From contig DIKL01000082.1 in NCBI GenBank assembly GCA_002424545.1, positions 1 to 19,953 on the forward strand: 19,953 nucleotides of DNA. Reading direction: 5' to 3'. Source of the stretch: Syntrophaceae bacterium UBA5619 (lineage in GTDB: Bacteria; Desulfobacterota; Syntrophia; Syntrophales; UBA5619). Position 1 is the stretch's first letter. Each line of letters starts with the position of its first letter. Positions 1-7,993 of the stretch are shown here, one piece after another. The notes under the pieces were generated by a model. The model worked only from the letters and a program-made list of their open reading frames with translations. It did no database searches and was not told the origin of the DNA. Made by a program: the position numbers and the translations under genes.

Positions 1-227
1 TAAAACAATTTTGTAATCAACACCGCATAATCGCTCTTCCCTTGGGCAAGCAGCGCACAGAAGGATCGGATCACGTCGGCATGAGAAATGCCGTGGGACA
101 GGGGAACCGCCTTGGCAATGGATTAGGCGAGGTTTGTGAAACGGTTTAACGCATGGCCGACCAAGGCGATGCCGGAGGTTGAGGTGTAAAATTCTTCGTC
201 AGAATACTCAAGGATAAATCGCTTCAT
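1..227 (-). pseudogene. Decayed transposase N-terminus (IS1380-like), cut by window edge
   Basis: Reading the minus strand from an ATG at 227-225 gives a protein that begins MKRFILEYSDEEFYTSTSGI, then a TAA at 125-123 after 34 codons. The same frame continues open to the window edge as SIAKAVPLSHGISHADVIRS and more. The pattern of a short N-terminus, a 'T-S-x-G-hydrophobic' stretch, then a Leu/Ala/Gly/Asp-rich helix region resembles the start of IS1380-type DDE transposases. This family match is from memory of the pattern, not from a search. The in-frame stop marks it as broken unless it is read through. It lies at the downstream end of the AT-rich glycan genes, which fits an island border rich in mobile DNA. 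Confidence 0.5.
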
Positions 228-363
228 GAATTCACCCGTCCAGTGAGTTTTTGTGGGCAAAGCTATAGCATAATTATCAAAGAACATCAAAACTTTATGC
301 AAGAAAATATCAAATCACTGAACTTATTTTCATGGATTGAGGATATATTAAATTGTATGTATT
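228..363. other. AT-rich non-coding stretch beside the transposase remnant
   Basis: No credible gene is seen in these 136 bases. The part next to the remnant start (about 240-275) may hold the terminal repeat of the decayed element, but the partner end lies outside the window so this cannot be tested here. The rest is strongly AT-rich. No clear stem-loop with a T-run is visible downstream of the glycosyltransferase gene. Confidence 0.4.
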
Positions 364-1332
364 TTAATTTGTAATCCTGACCAATTTAAGCAGGGCATTT
401 CGGGCTGCTTCAATCACTCTCCTCTTTATCGGCTGCTTTGCTAATAATTCCTTGTAAAATGTCTTATTTGCTTCATAAGCCTTAACATTTCCGATTTCTT
501 CAAAAAGTCTACTTTGTGTCATCGCCATGCGCATCACATTGTTCTGGAATTTTTTGAAATCAAATTTATCGTCGTAATTCTTTATAATATTCGCGAGTCT
601 TAAGTAATCATGGAGGTTTTCGGCTGATTTAATGAGACGCCCGGTGTCGTTGCCCGGAAAGAAACGATAACTTGCGAGAGGCTTGTTCAGAAAAGCCCCT
701 CTAGACCGACGGATAATGCGGATCCACATCTCCCAGTCGGCCGTATGCACTAGTGGGAGTAAGAAACCACCTTGTAATTCATACTGCCTGCGGCGTACAA
801 CAACGCCTGGGGTTCTCACCGGATTGTTGTAATACATGAACTCAGCTTGGCCTGTTAATGATTCCAAAAGTGGGATACGTGGACTAAGCGAATCAAGCTC
901 ACCATTTTCCTCCACGACAAATACTCGCGCAATGCAAATACCGATATCCGAATGTTGTTCAAAGGCTTTTTGAAATTGTTCATAAAAACCGTTCTCCACC
1001 CAATCATCCCCATGTAGAATATGCACAAGGTGTCCCCGACTGCGCTCAATGCAGGTATTGAAGTTTGCAATTGCTCCACCGTTTTGCGGTTTACGATAAA
1101 AAGAAACCCGACCTTTCCCCAGTTCCATGACCAAAGGTTCTGGGTCGTCCTGGGTGGAGAGATCATCTATTACTTCAATCTGCATCTGCCCAGGGCCTAG
1201 ATCCTGTGCTAGGACACTATTCAGGGTCTTGCATAGATATTTTGCACAGTTGAATGTGGGTATCATTACTGACCATATTGGGCGATCGACACCAGAAGGG
1301 ACGGGTGCGATGGGTGGTGGTGTCATATTCAT
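364..1332 (-). CDS. Family 2 glycosyltransferase (GT-A fold)
   Basis: Likely transfers a sugar from a nucleotide-sugar donor to a growing surface glycan at the cytoplasmic face of the inner membrane. Counting from the start chosen here, an N-terminal strand with WSVMIPTFN opens the GT-A domain, IDDLS lies at about 55-59, HGDDW (the DxD-type metal/nucleotide motif) at about 107-111, and an ADWEMW motif at about 198-203, typical of GT2 enzymes. Length is about 322 residues with no membrane segment. The frame is open further to an ATG at 1371, but those 13 codons run into the terminal repeat of the IS630 element. The ATG at 1332 sits 2 nt after the reconstructed stop of the upstream flavoprotein gene, so I take it as the native start. 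It has no strong ribosome site, consistent with former translational coupling. The sugar substrate cannot be told. Confidence 0.85.
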   Translation of the reverse strand: MNMTPPPIAPVPSGVDRPIWSVMIPTFNCAKYLCKTLNSVLAQDLGPGQMQIEVIDDLSTQDDPEPLVMELGKGRVSFYRKPQNGGAIANFNTCIERSRGHLVHILHGDDWVENGFYEQFQKAFEQHSDIGICIARVFVVEENGELDSLSPRIPLLESLTGQAEFMYYNNPVRTPGVVVRRRQYELQGGFLLPLVHTADWEMWIRIIRRSRGAFLNKPLASYRFFPGNDTGRLIKSAENLHDYLRLANIIKNYDDKFDFKKFQNNVMRMAMTQSRLFEEIGNVKAYEANKTFYKELLAKQPIKRRVIEAARNALLKLVRITN

Positions 1333-1357
1333 CGTTATATTTGCTTTGCTATTACCA

Positions 1358-1376
1358 CGGCAAATAAACATATGAA
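1358..1376 (+). repeat. Left terminal inverted repeat of the IS630 element
   Basis: The sequence CGGCAAATAAACATATGAA matches the reverse complement of 2445-2463 at 18 of 19 positions (A versus G at position 10). It overlaps the upstream extension of the glycosyltransferase reading frame. Confidence 0.85.
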
Positions 1377-1405
1377 GTTAGGTTAATTTGTGATATACAG
1401 TCTGC

Positions 1406-2440
1406 ATGGAAAAAATAGATGCACGCAGACACAGTCCCCAGACGCAATATGAGATTCGGAAGCAGATTATTCGGCTTCGAAAGCAAGGTGTTAAGAACAC
1501 GGTCGTGGCGGCAGGACTTGGGATCAGTGTCGGTTGCTCCAGTACGATATGGCAAAGCTACAAGAAGGAGGGTAGCAAGGCCATCAAACCGGGAAGGCGA
1601 GGTCGCCGCACCGGGGAACAACGGACGCTTTCGGTGGATCAGGAATCGGAATTGCGCAAGGCATTGATCGACAAGACCCCGGACCAGATGAAGCTTCCCT
1701 TTGCGCTGTGGACGCGGGACGCCGTGAAGCTGTTGATCCGGCAGTTGTTTGGCATCGAGATGCCAATTCGGACGGTTGGGGAGTACCTCAAACGATGGGG
1801 TTTTACTCCGCAGAAGCCGGTCAAGCGGGCCTATGAACAGAGTTCTCAGGCCGTCAAGAAATGGCTGGCGGAGGATTATCCGGATATTGCCTCTCGCGCA
1901 AAGCAGGAGAAGGCGGAGATTCACTGGGGCGATGAGACGGGGATTCAGACGGGAGCAAATCGGGTCAGGGGATTTGCTCCGAAAGGACAGACACCGGAGG
2001 TCCGCTTGGTTGCCAAGAAGAGCCATGTCAGCATGATCTCGGCCATCACCAACGGCGGAAAGGTTCGGTTCATGATGTATCGGGATGCCATGAACTCCAA
2101 GCTTTTGATTACGTTCATGACCCGCTTGACGAAGGATGCCGGTCGCAAGGTCTTTTTGATTCTGGACAATCTTCGTGTTCATCATAGCCAAGGGGTTAAA
2201 AAATGGTTGGACGAACATCGGGAACAGATTGAAGTCTTTCATCTTCCATCCTATTCGCCGGAACTCAATCCGGATGAATACTTGAACGGAAACCTCAAGA
2301 ACAAAGTTCACTCAGGGAAACCAGTCCGAAACCGGGAAGATCTGGAAAAGAAAACCCGTTCATTTATGAAAACGCTCATCAGGCGGCCGGCACATGTCAG
2401 AAGCTATTTCAAGCATCATAAGGTCGCCTATGCCGCATAA
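1406..2440 (+). CDS. IS630-family transposase
   Basis: This DDE-type transposase moves the surrounding element by cut-and-paste at TA sites. It has 344 residues, the usual size for a single-frame IS630 transposase. An N-terminal helix-turn-helix region (about 15-60) is followed by a basic linker (KPGRRGRR, about 61-68). The catalytic core has D176 in WGDET, D254 in LILDN and a Glu at about 291 in the PELNPDEY motif, matching the D-D-E layout of the family. The frame is complete, so the enzyme looks intact. It is transcribed against the flanking glycan genes. The start is the ATG at 1406, 26 bp inside the left repeat region. Its base composition is closer to the GC-rich parts of the window than to its AT-rich neighbours. 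Confidence 0.93.
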   Translation: MEKIDARRHSPQTQYEIRKQIIRLRKQGVKNTVVAAGLGISVGCSSTIWQSYKKEGSKAIKPGRRGRRTGEQRTLSVDQESELRKALIDKTPDQMKLPFALWTRDAVKLLIRQLFGIEMPIRTVGEYLKRWGFTPQKPVKRAYEQSSQAVKKWLAEDYPDIASRAKQEKAEIHWGDETGIQTGANRVRGFAPKGQTPEVRLVAKKSHVSMISAITNGGKVRFMMYRDAMNSKLLITFMTRLTKDAGRKVFLILDNLRVHHSQGVKKWLDEHREQIEVFHLPSYSPELNPDEYLNGNLKNKVHSGKPVRNREDLEKKTRSFMKTLIRRPAHVRSYFKHHKVAYAA

Positions 2441-2444
2441 CAAA

Positions 2445-2463
2445 ATTCATATGTCTATTTGCC
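2445..2463 (-). repeat. Right terminal inverted repeat of the IS630 element
   Basis: Reverse complement of the left repeat with one mismatch. It supplies the last codons and the TGA stop now used by the flavoprotein gene to its right. Confidence 0.85.
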
Positions 2464-3901
2464 GGATTAATAACGTCTTACTCTTGTCAGTTTCCAGCCA
2501 ACGCTCAAATGGCCAAGGGTGCTTTCTACTATTCACATGATTTGCATCAAACGCAGTGATTTCCTCCCTGTCGTTGAGTAAGTGCTCAACGACTTCCACT
2601 CCTTGCATAAAGGAGTGGTCTTGGTTGCCGACCTCATATTTCCACATACCGAATCGACCTCTTGAATACACATTGTGATGTTCCAGAAATGGTATGATCT
2701 CTGCAAGTACCTCATCCCGGTGAAGGCAAGGTGTGGGGTAGCCGTATTCGGCGCGATACTGCCAAGTTGAAATGATGTCCTCTCGACGTTCGATCAGCTT
2801 TGTATTCATTGTTCCCTGAATAACTTGTTCCATGAGTGCCGCTTGATCCACAGGTTTTTGGAAAGACTCGGATACCTCACACATCAGTGACCAGTAATGA
2901 TTTATGTCAGGTACGTTGTAGGGTGAATAGTTACTGAAGACGGTTACACGATAGAAGGGGCAATTGTTTTCCGGGAAGTACATCCAACACTTCGTTGCTA
3001 AATCCTCTCTGGGCTTACCCCGAAGCCCCAAACCTAAGATATTTGAACTTGAATAAAGCAGTCCTCGTTTAGCCAGCGCTTTTAACTGCATTTGACCTGT
3101 CAGGTTGATAAGCTCCCGAAGAGGAATTGTGGAGATGAGTCGCTCGTAAGCATGTGCGAGGCCATCAGTTGTGTAAACTCGTTTGGTCTGTAGATCGATT
3201 CGGGCAACTTTTGTATTGAAGTGTAATTTGCATTGAGGCAACTGTGCGGCGCATGCCCGCCAGATTGCGCCAGTGCCTCCCTTTTTTGGAAACTGGAAAG
3301 TGTTGTTTGGCCCCCAGGAGAGATCATTTGTCCGATATACAAGATTTTTTAGCACGCGTCCTAGGTCCGTTACGGCAACTCGCTCACCCACCCAGGTCGT
3401 GTTTAACATGGCTGGTGGATAGGCCCAGACCTTGAAATTGTAAGGATCCATGAACACTTCTGCAAGCCCCCGCCCAAAGGAGCTGTCTATCCATTCTTGA
3501 AAGTTTGACGGCTTCGGTTTAAGTTGGCATTCGATCTTCAACAATCCCTGAAGACAATGATTCAGATCGTCGTTAGGCAGGTGATGGATATTGTTTTGAA
3601 AAGGATATGGAATAAACCGATCACGCATCCACACCCACGACTCACGCTGGTGATTGAGCCAGCCATTGCGGCCGAGAAATTCCTCCATCGCTTTGTCAAA
3701 GAAAATGTAATGTGAGAACTGCACATGTCCGCCAATGTCCCACGTAAAACCATTTTCATCAAAAAAAGAGGCGGCCATTCCTCCCGCTTCACTGCTGGCT
3801 TCTAGTAACGCCCAATCAGATTCCCCCGCTATTGTGAGTTGTCGAGCTGCGCCTAATCCCGTTGGGCCAGCACCGAGAATCAAGATCGAAGATCTTTTCA
3901 A
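2447..3901 (-). CDS. FAD/NAD(P)-binding oxidoreductase, UDP-galactopyranose mutase / amine-oxidase-like
   Basis: A predicted flavoprotein of 484 residues. The N-terminus carries a Rossmann dinucleotide-binding motif (ILGAGPTGLGAA, about 8-19), followed by an acidic residue that would hold the FAD ribose (LLEASSEAGG, about 32-41) and a GG-containing loop, as in UDP-galactopyranose mutases and protoporphyrinogen-oxidase-like enzymes. It is longer than classical UDP-galactopyranose mutase (about 370-400 residues), so a related sugar or lipid-linked redox step is possible and the substrate is unknown. Translation starts at a TTG at 3901 with a good ribosome site 6 nt upstream; no in-frame ATG occurs before the next upstream stop. 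The last five residues (RQIDI) and the stop come from the IS630 repeat. Its AT-rich composition matches the glycosyltransferase. Confidence 0.75.
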   Translation of the reverse strand: MKRSSILILGAGPTGLGAARQLTIAGESDWALLEASSEAGGMAASFFDENGFTWDIGGHVQFSHYIFFDKAMEEFLGRNGWLNHQRESWVWMRDRFIPYPFQNNIHHLPNDDLNHCLQGLLKIECQLKPKPSNFQEWIDSSFGRGLAEVFMDPYNFKVWAYPPAMLNTTWVGERVAVTDLGRVLKNLVYRTNDLSWGPNNTFQFPKKGGTGAIWRACAAQLPQCKLHFNTKVARIDLQTKRVYTTDGLAHAYERLISTIPLRELINLTGQMQLKALAKRGLLYSSSNILGLGLRGKPREDLATKCWMYFPENNCPFYRVTVFSNYSPYNVPDINHYWSLMCEVSESFQKPVDQAALMEQVIQGTMNTKLIERREDIISTWQYRAEYGYPTPCLHRDEVLAEIIPFLEHHNVYSRGRFGMWKYEVGNQDHSFMQGVEVVEHLLNDREEITAFDANHVNSRKHPWPFERWLETDKSKTLLIRQIDI

Positions 3902-3907
3902 AAATAA

Positions 3908-3913
3908 CCCCTT
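3908..3913 (-). promoter_or_regulatory. Ribosome binding site deciding a TTG start
   Basis: AAGGGG on the minus strand ends 6 nt before the TTG at 3901-3899. The upstream in-frame codons reach a stop 11 codons back with no ATG, so TTG is the best start. The rest of the 172-bp gap to wzt (3902-4073) shows no clear terminator or strong promoter. Confidence 0.6.
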
Positions 3914-4073
3914 AGACGATACATGAACATGTTAAATTTCCATGTCCCAGATGACATTTTCTGCGATGCAATCAATTTCAAATCAAACCAGAATGCTGCT
4001 CGTGTTATAAACGGTAATAATATCCGAGCTGATCGGGGATGTGATAGCTGCCTTGAGACGTTTGAGTGATAAA

Positions 4074-5357
4074 TCAATCATGACGCCACTCAAAAGGTAC
4101 GTAAACCATGCCAACTAAATGATCAACTGGTGACAACAAGAGATTATGCGCGACATTAAGCACATCAAAAGCAATCAATTCATCAATATGGTCAAAAACC
4201 TCATTCTTCCTGAAAATGGCTGCTCTTATGTAGTATCTTCCGGGATTAAGAATCATTGGATCTACCTTGCATGAAAAGGTTTGAATTCCAGTTTCTAATC
4301 GATCAGTGATCCCACAATCTCTTGCCGTACTACCCATAATCTCTGTTCCGTCTGCCGCCACAAAACTAAATCCAAACAGCACTGCCTCGAGCATTTTTTC
4401 TACTTTGATCTGCAGCCGTATTGTGAAAGGTTCTCCATGACTTATCTCGTTTGTAGATCGTCCATCTAAAGCAAATAGGTCGATTCTTATAAAACGTGCC
4501 AAGCCATTTCCATGCCTTCGGCTTTTTGGTAGATAAGTTAAATCTTCTGAACTGCTGATTGATGGTGCATTGGATAAATAGGATGCGACGATATTCTCAG
4601 TTCGTCCAATAGTCTGAAGATGCCCATTTTTAAGTAAAATTGATTGAATGCAGAGTCGTTGTATTGAAGGCATATGGTGACTAACGAACAATACAGTCCG
4701 GCCCTCTCTCCCAACTTCTCCCATCTTCCCCAGACATTTCTTCTGAAATTGTGCATCACCGACTGCCAGCACCTCGTCTACCACCAGGATTTCCGGTTCC
4801 AGGTGGGCGGCGACGGCGAAGGCAAGGCGCACATACATGCCGCTCGAGTAACGTTTGACCGGGGTATCGAGGTATTTCTCCACCTCGGCGAAAGCGACGA
4901 TCTCGTCGAACTTGCGCCTGATCTCGGCTCGGCCCATGCCCAGAATCGTGCCGTTGAGATAGATGTTCTCCCTTCCCGACAACTCCGAGTGGAACCCGGT
5001 GCCCACCTCCAGGAGGCTGGCGACGCGGCCCCGAATGGTCACGCGTCCTGTGGTGGGTTCGGTAATGCGGCTCAGGATCTTCAGCAGCGTGCTTTTGCCG
5101 GCGCCGTTGCGGCCGATGATCCCCACGGCCTCGCCGCGCCGGATCTCGAAGCTTACATCCTTGAGCGCCCAGACCTCTTCCAGCGTGTCGCCCTGGATGA
5201 CGGGTTTTCCCTGGACCAGGTCACGGCTCTTGTTCCAGAGATTCCGTGTATTCTGGATGAGCGCTTCCCGAAACGTCGTGCGGTCGCCCTTCCCAGCCTG
5301 GTGGCCTATGATGTATCGTTTCCCGAGGTTTTCTGCTTTTATGACGATATCGGACAT
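4074..5357 (-). CDS. wzt: Wzt: ATPase of O-antigen/polysaccharide ABC exporter with C-terminal glycan-binding domain
   Basis: Powers export of a lipid-linked polysaccharide across the inner membrane together with Wzm. Residues 1-250 form the ABC ATPase: Walker A GRNGAGKST (82-90), signature YSSGMYVRL (170-178), Walker B ILVVDE (190-195), D-loop (about 200-202) and the H-loop in SHH (226-228). Residues from about 270 to 427 form a beta-rich extension of the Wzt C-terminal type, which in studied O8/O9a systems recognises the end of the finished glycan. Total length (427) fits Wzt. The gene lies 7 nt downstream of wzm. Composition changes sharply inside the gene: GC is about 63% in 4801-4860 but 43% in 4081-4140 and 35% in 4141-4200. 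The change lies near 4680-4760, about residues 200-225, so the gene is probably mosaic. Confidence 0.93.
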   Translation of the reverse strand: MSDIVIKAENLGKRYIIGHQAGKGDRTTFREALIQNTRNLWNKSRDLVQGKPVIQGDTLEEVWALKDVSFEIRRGEAVGIIGRNGAGKSTLLKILSRITEPTTGRVTIRGRVASLLEVGTGFHSELSGRENIYLNGTILGMGRAEIRRKFDEIVAFAEVEKYLDTPVKRYSSGMYVRLAFAVAAHLEPEILVVDEVLAVGDAQFQKKCLGKMGEVGREGRTVLFVSHHMPSIQRLCIQSILLKNGHLQTIGRTENIVASYLSNAPSISSSEDLTYLPKSRRHGNGLARFIRIDLFALDGRSTNEISHGEPFTIRLQIKVEKMLEAVLFGFSFVAADGTEIMGSTARDCGITDRLETGIQTFSCKVDPMILNPGRYYIRAAIFRKNEVFDHIDELIAFDVLNVAHNLLLSPVDHLVGMVYVPFEWRHD

Positions 5358-5364
5358 GGTTCTT

Positions 5365-6216
5365 TCAGATCAAATCGGCAAAGGTTTTTTCCGTCTTCCG
5401 GAAACGGGAAACGCCCAGATAGAGGAAAAAGGCGATGATGGCCAGGCTCAGCAGGAAGCCTGGGAGGTACAGGGGGCTGTTACCACGAAGGAGGCACCAG
5501 CGGAAACCATCGATGACGCCCACCATGGGATTGAGGTTGTAGAGGAGGCGCCATTTTTCCGGGATGACCCCGCTGCTGAAGCCGACGGGTGAGACATAGA
5601 GGCCGAACTGCACCACGAACGGGATCACATAGCGGAAATCGCGGTATTTGACGTTCAGGGCCGTGATCCAGAGGCCCGGTCCAAGGCTGACGAGCAAGGC
5701 CAGGATAATGAAGGCCGGCAGCAAAAGAATTGGCCAACCCGGGGGAAATTGATACCAGATCATCATGCCGATGAGGATCACGAAGCTGATGAGAAAATCA
5801 ATGAAAGCGGTTACGAGAGTGGCCATCGGGATGATCAACCGGGGAAAGTAAATCTTGCCGATCAGGTTGGCGTTGTTGATCAGGCTGTTGGAAGATTCGC
5901 TCAAGGCGTTCGAGAAGAGCGACCAGGGCAGCATGGCCACAAAGACCATCAGGGCGTAGGGGGCGTTGCCGTCGCTGGGGAGTTTGGCGATGCGCCCGAA
6001 GATGACGGTGAAGACGACCATCGTGAGCAACGGCCGGATGAGTGCCCAGAGAACTCCGATGATGGTCTGCTTGTAACGGACAGAGATATCCCGCCAGGCC
6101 AGGATCAGAAAAAGCTCACGGTAGCGCCAGAGATCGGCCCAGTAGTTTTTCTCTGTCCGCCCCGGTTCAATGACCAGTATTTGTTCGGCTGGATGTAAAG
6201 AAAACGAGTTGGTCAT
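5365..6216 (-). CDS. wzm: Wzm: permease of O-antigen/polysaccharide ABC exporter
   Basis: The integral membrane half of the Wzm-Wzt exporter, an ABC-2 type permease of 283 residues. About six hydrophobic segments are visible, near residues 48-72, 86-108, 128-155, 165-190, 198-220 and 252-272. Family features include the amphipathic N-terminal stretch before the first segment (YWADLWRYRELFLILAWRDI), RYKQTIIGVLWAL, and the NPM..VIDGFRW region near 228-240. The ATG at 6216 has GGAG just upstream. The gene keeps the GC-rich composition of the export operon, unlike the end of wzt. About 105 bp separate it from the ligase-like gene, so it may share that operon's transcript or use its own promoter; a TTGACA-like box lies about 20 bp upstream without a clear -10. 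Confidence 0.95.
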   Translation of the reverse strand: MTNSFSLHPAEQILVIEPGRTEKNYWADLWRYRELFLILAWRDISVRYKQTIIGVLWALIRPLLTMVVFTVIFGRIAKLPSDGNAPYALMVFVAMLPWSLFSNALSESSNSLINNANLIGKIYFPRLIIPMATLVTAFIDFLISFVILIGMMIWYQFPPGWPILLLPAFIILALLVSLGPGLWITALNVKYRDFRYVIPFVVQFGLYVSPVGFSSGVIPEKWRLLYNLNPMVGVIDGFRWCLLRGNSPLYLPGFLLSLAIIAFFLYLGVSRFRKTEKTFADLI

Positions 6217-6321
6217 ACAGCTCCGCTCTTTGGATTACATCAGCATGTCAATCCGGGAATACTTAATCAGGCATGTTAACGCTACACATACCTTTTCTTC
6301 AAGTTCGGGATGGCAAGCTTT

Positions 6322-7746
6322 TCATGCCGGTATCCGCAATGTTTGCCCTCTCTGTGTGGCATCCAGTCGAGAAGAGGACTGTATCCGCGGGATCATGATG
6401 ATGATCGCCGTCAGAAACCAGAAGGGCTCCATGATTCGGACAATGATGAAAGTATTGGCCCCAACAGCATGGGTCAGCATTGCGAAAAAGCCCGCCAGAT
6501 ATCCCGTCGATATGCCGAGATAGAAGGGGTCCTCCGTGTCGAGGCGGCGGGTCTGGCGGGCATTGCGGTAGATGGCCATCAGCAGGGCGAAGAAAAAAAA
6601 CAGCCCCATCAGCCCCGTTTCCGCCAGAACGCGGGGATATTGGGCATCGACGAAGGCGTATCCGGTAACCCCGTACCCCAACAGCGGTTGGGCAATGAAA
6701 TCCCGTGTCAGGACCTGTTGCCAGGAAATCAGCCGCGCGGAGGTGGATGTGTCGAGACGGATCTCTCCGACCTTGACCTGTCCCTGTCCGGCTTTTTGGG
6801 TAAAGGTGTATAGGGCCCTGTCCTTCACCGTCGTGGGCAACAGCAAAAAAGATACGGCCACCAGAAGGATCAGCGGGATAAGCACGAACAACTTCCGTCG
6901 GCTGAACCAGATCAAGGCGATGAGCATCGGGCCCAGCGCCAGCCAGGAACTCCGGGAAAGCGTTGCGGCCAGGGTGATCAAAATGAAAAAAACGAGACTG
7001 CCGAGGAAGAGCTTCCTTTTGATGGTGCCGTAATTGTGGAACAGCAGTCCCAAAACGATGGACAACATGAGAACCAGATAGCCTCCCAAGGTATTCGGCT
7101 CGCCATTTTCGCCTTCGAAGGGCGCCGAGACGCGAACACCGGAGGGAATCTGATAGATGGCGATCAGACAGACAACGAAACAGACGAGGAGCATCGCCCA
7201 CATCAACCGCTCCATTTGTTGTTTTTCTTTCAGGTAATTTACGGCCATGAAGTAGACGATGAAATACTCGAAGTATTTCAGAACGAAAAAAATCCCCGAT
7301 GGTCCCCTGACGCGTCCCATCATGTAACCGATCAGGGTGGAAACAAGGCAAACGATGAAATAGTAGGCGATATAGCGGTTCAGCGGCGTTTTGAGGAAGA
7401 GGCCTTTCTCTTTGTGGATCGCCGTGCTCAGAAACCAACTGAAGCCGATGATGACGAGAAGGAAATCGTCCAGGCGAAGGGTGATTCCGCGGCCGCGTGA
7501 ACCCGCGGCGGTGACGTCGCCTATGCCGAACTGCGGTCCGAGCAGCATGGCGCCGATGAGAATATACAGGCCGGCCGCGGGATTCATGAAACATACCACT
7601 CCCAGGATGAAGACGCCAACGGCCGCAAAAGCGAGGCCAATCGTGAGTTTGGTAAGGAACATCGCCGCGAGGAAGGTCAATGCCGTAACGGCCGCCAGCG
7701 GGATCAAGGTTCGAATATCGGCTTCGGCTTTATTGATCGAGAGCAT
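6322..7746 (-). CDS. O-antigen ligase / polymerase-like membrane protein (Wzy_C family)
   Basis: A 474-residue polytopic inner-membrane protein with roughly ten to twelve hydrophobic segments and a large hydrophilic loop at about 300-360. It has the look of O-antigen ligases (WaaL) and Wzy polymerases: a central LSRSSWLAL segment, then a periplasmic loop with an RLISWQQVL stretch and a QPLLGYGVTGY motif, ending in further membrane spans. WaaL-type enzymes join undecaprenyl-linked glycan to an acceptor and Wzy-type enzymes polymerise repeat units; the two cannot be separated by sequence alone. The ATG at 7746 lies 16 nt after the small membrane protein gene. Next to an ABC exporter, ligase is a natural role; next to OPX and autokinase genes, polymerase is equally possible. 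Confidence 0.82.
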   Translation of the reverse strand: MLSINKAEADIRTLIPLAAVTALTFLAAMFLTKLTIGLAFAAVGVFILGVVCFMNPAAGLYILIGAMLLGPQFGIGDVTAAGSRGRGITLRLDDFLLVIIGFSWFLSTAIHKEKGLFLKTPLNRYIAYYFIVCLVSTLIGYMMGRVRGPSGIFFVLKYFEYFIVYFMAVNYLKEKQQMERLMWAMLLVCFVVCLIAIYQIPSGVRVSAPFEGENGEPNTLGGYLVLMLSIVLGLLFHNYGTIKRKLFLGSLVFFILITLAATLSRSSWLALGPMLIALIWFSRRKLFVLIPLILLVAVSFLLLPTTVKDRALYTFTQKAGQGQVKVGEIRLDTSTSARLISWQQVLTRDFIAQPLLGYGVTGYAFVDAQYPRVLAETGLMGLFFFFALLMAIYRNARQTRRLDTEDPFYLGISTGYLAGFFAMLTHAVGANTFIIVRIMEPFWFLTAIIIMIPRIQSSSRLDATQRGQTLRIPA

Positions 7747-7762
7747 GGCAACGATGACCTGA

Positions 7763-7993
7763 CTAAGGGGTTTTCCCCGGTTCAGGAATTTCTTCCTGGG
7801 CAGCCCGTTCGAGATCCATCGGCCGGTAGGAGGTGTCTCGATACTGAAAGTAATGCTCGACGAAATCGACGACGCCGCCCCCCCAACCCAGAATAAACGC
7901 CACGAGCCCCGTCACGAGCGTGATGATCGCCAGCCACATCAGCGGCGTCTTCTGCTTTCGGGATTTCGTTCGCCTATGTCGATAGGGGCTCAT
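7763..7993 (-). CDS. Small single-span membrane protein of unknown function
   Basis: A 76-residue protein that I do not recognise. A strongly basic N-terminus (RHRRTKSRKQK, about 5-15) is followed by one hydrophobic segment at about 18-41 and a polar, acidic tail of about 35 residues, which by the positive-inside rule would face the periplasm. Its ATG overlaps the stop of the autokinase gene in an ATGA arrangement, and the ligase-like gene follows after 16 nt, so it is almost surely co-translated with the export machinery. A role as an accessory subunit of the kinase or ligase is a guess from position only. Confidence 0.7.
   Translation of the reverse strand: MSPYRHRRTKSRKQKTPLMWLAIITLVTGLVAFILGWGGGVVDFVEHYFQYRDTSYRPMDLERAAQEEIPEPGKTP

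Larger units (their letters stand above)
1355..2466 (+). mobile_element. IS630-family insertion sequence
   Basis: A single transposase gene is bounded by near-perfect 19-bp inverted repeats at 1358-1376 and 2445-2463. The IS630 family inserts at TA and duplicates it. A TA at 1353-1354 and a TA at 2467-2468 flank the element, which would give an element of about 1112 bp. With those ends the outermost three bases of the two repeats do not match, so the exact edges are uncertain by about 3 bp. The element sits between two minus-strand genes that appear to have been adjacent before insertion. The uninterrupted transposase frame and paired repeats suggest it could still be active, or was until recently. 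Confidence 0.85.

Noticed and set aside
1352..2311. Long minus-strand open frame opposite the transposase
   Set aside because: No domain is recognisable, and the plus-strand frame has the DDE motifs of IS630.
6299..7594. Second minus-strand frame across the ligase-like gene
   Set aside because: It is Arg/His/Pro-rich without membrane spans. The chosen frame gives a coherent multi-span membrane protein.
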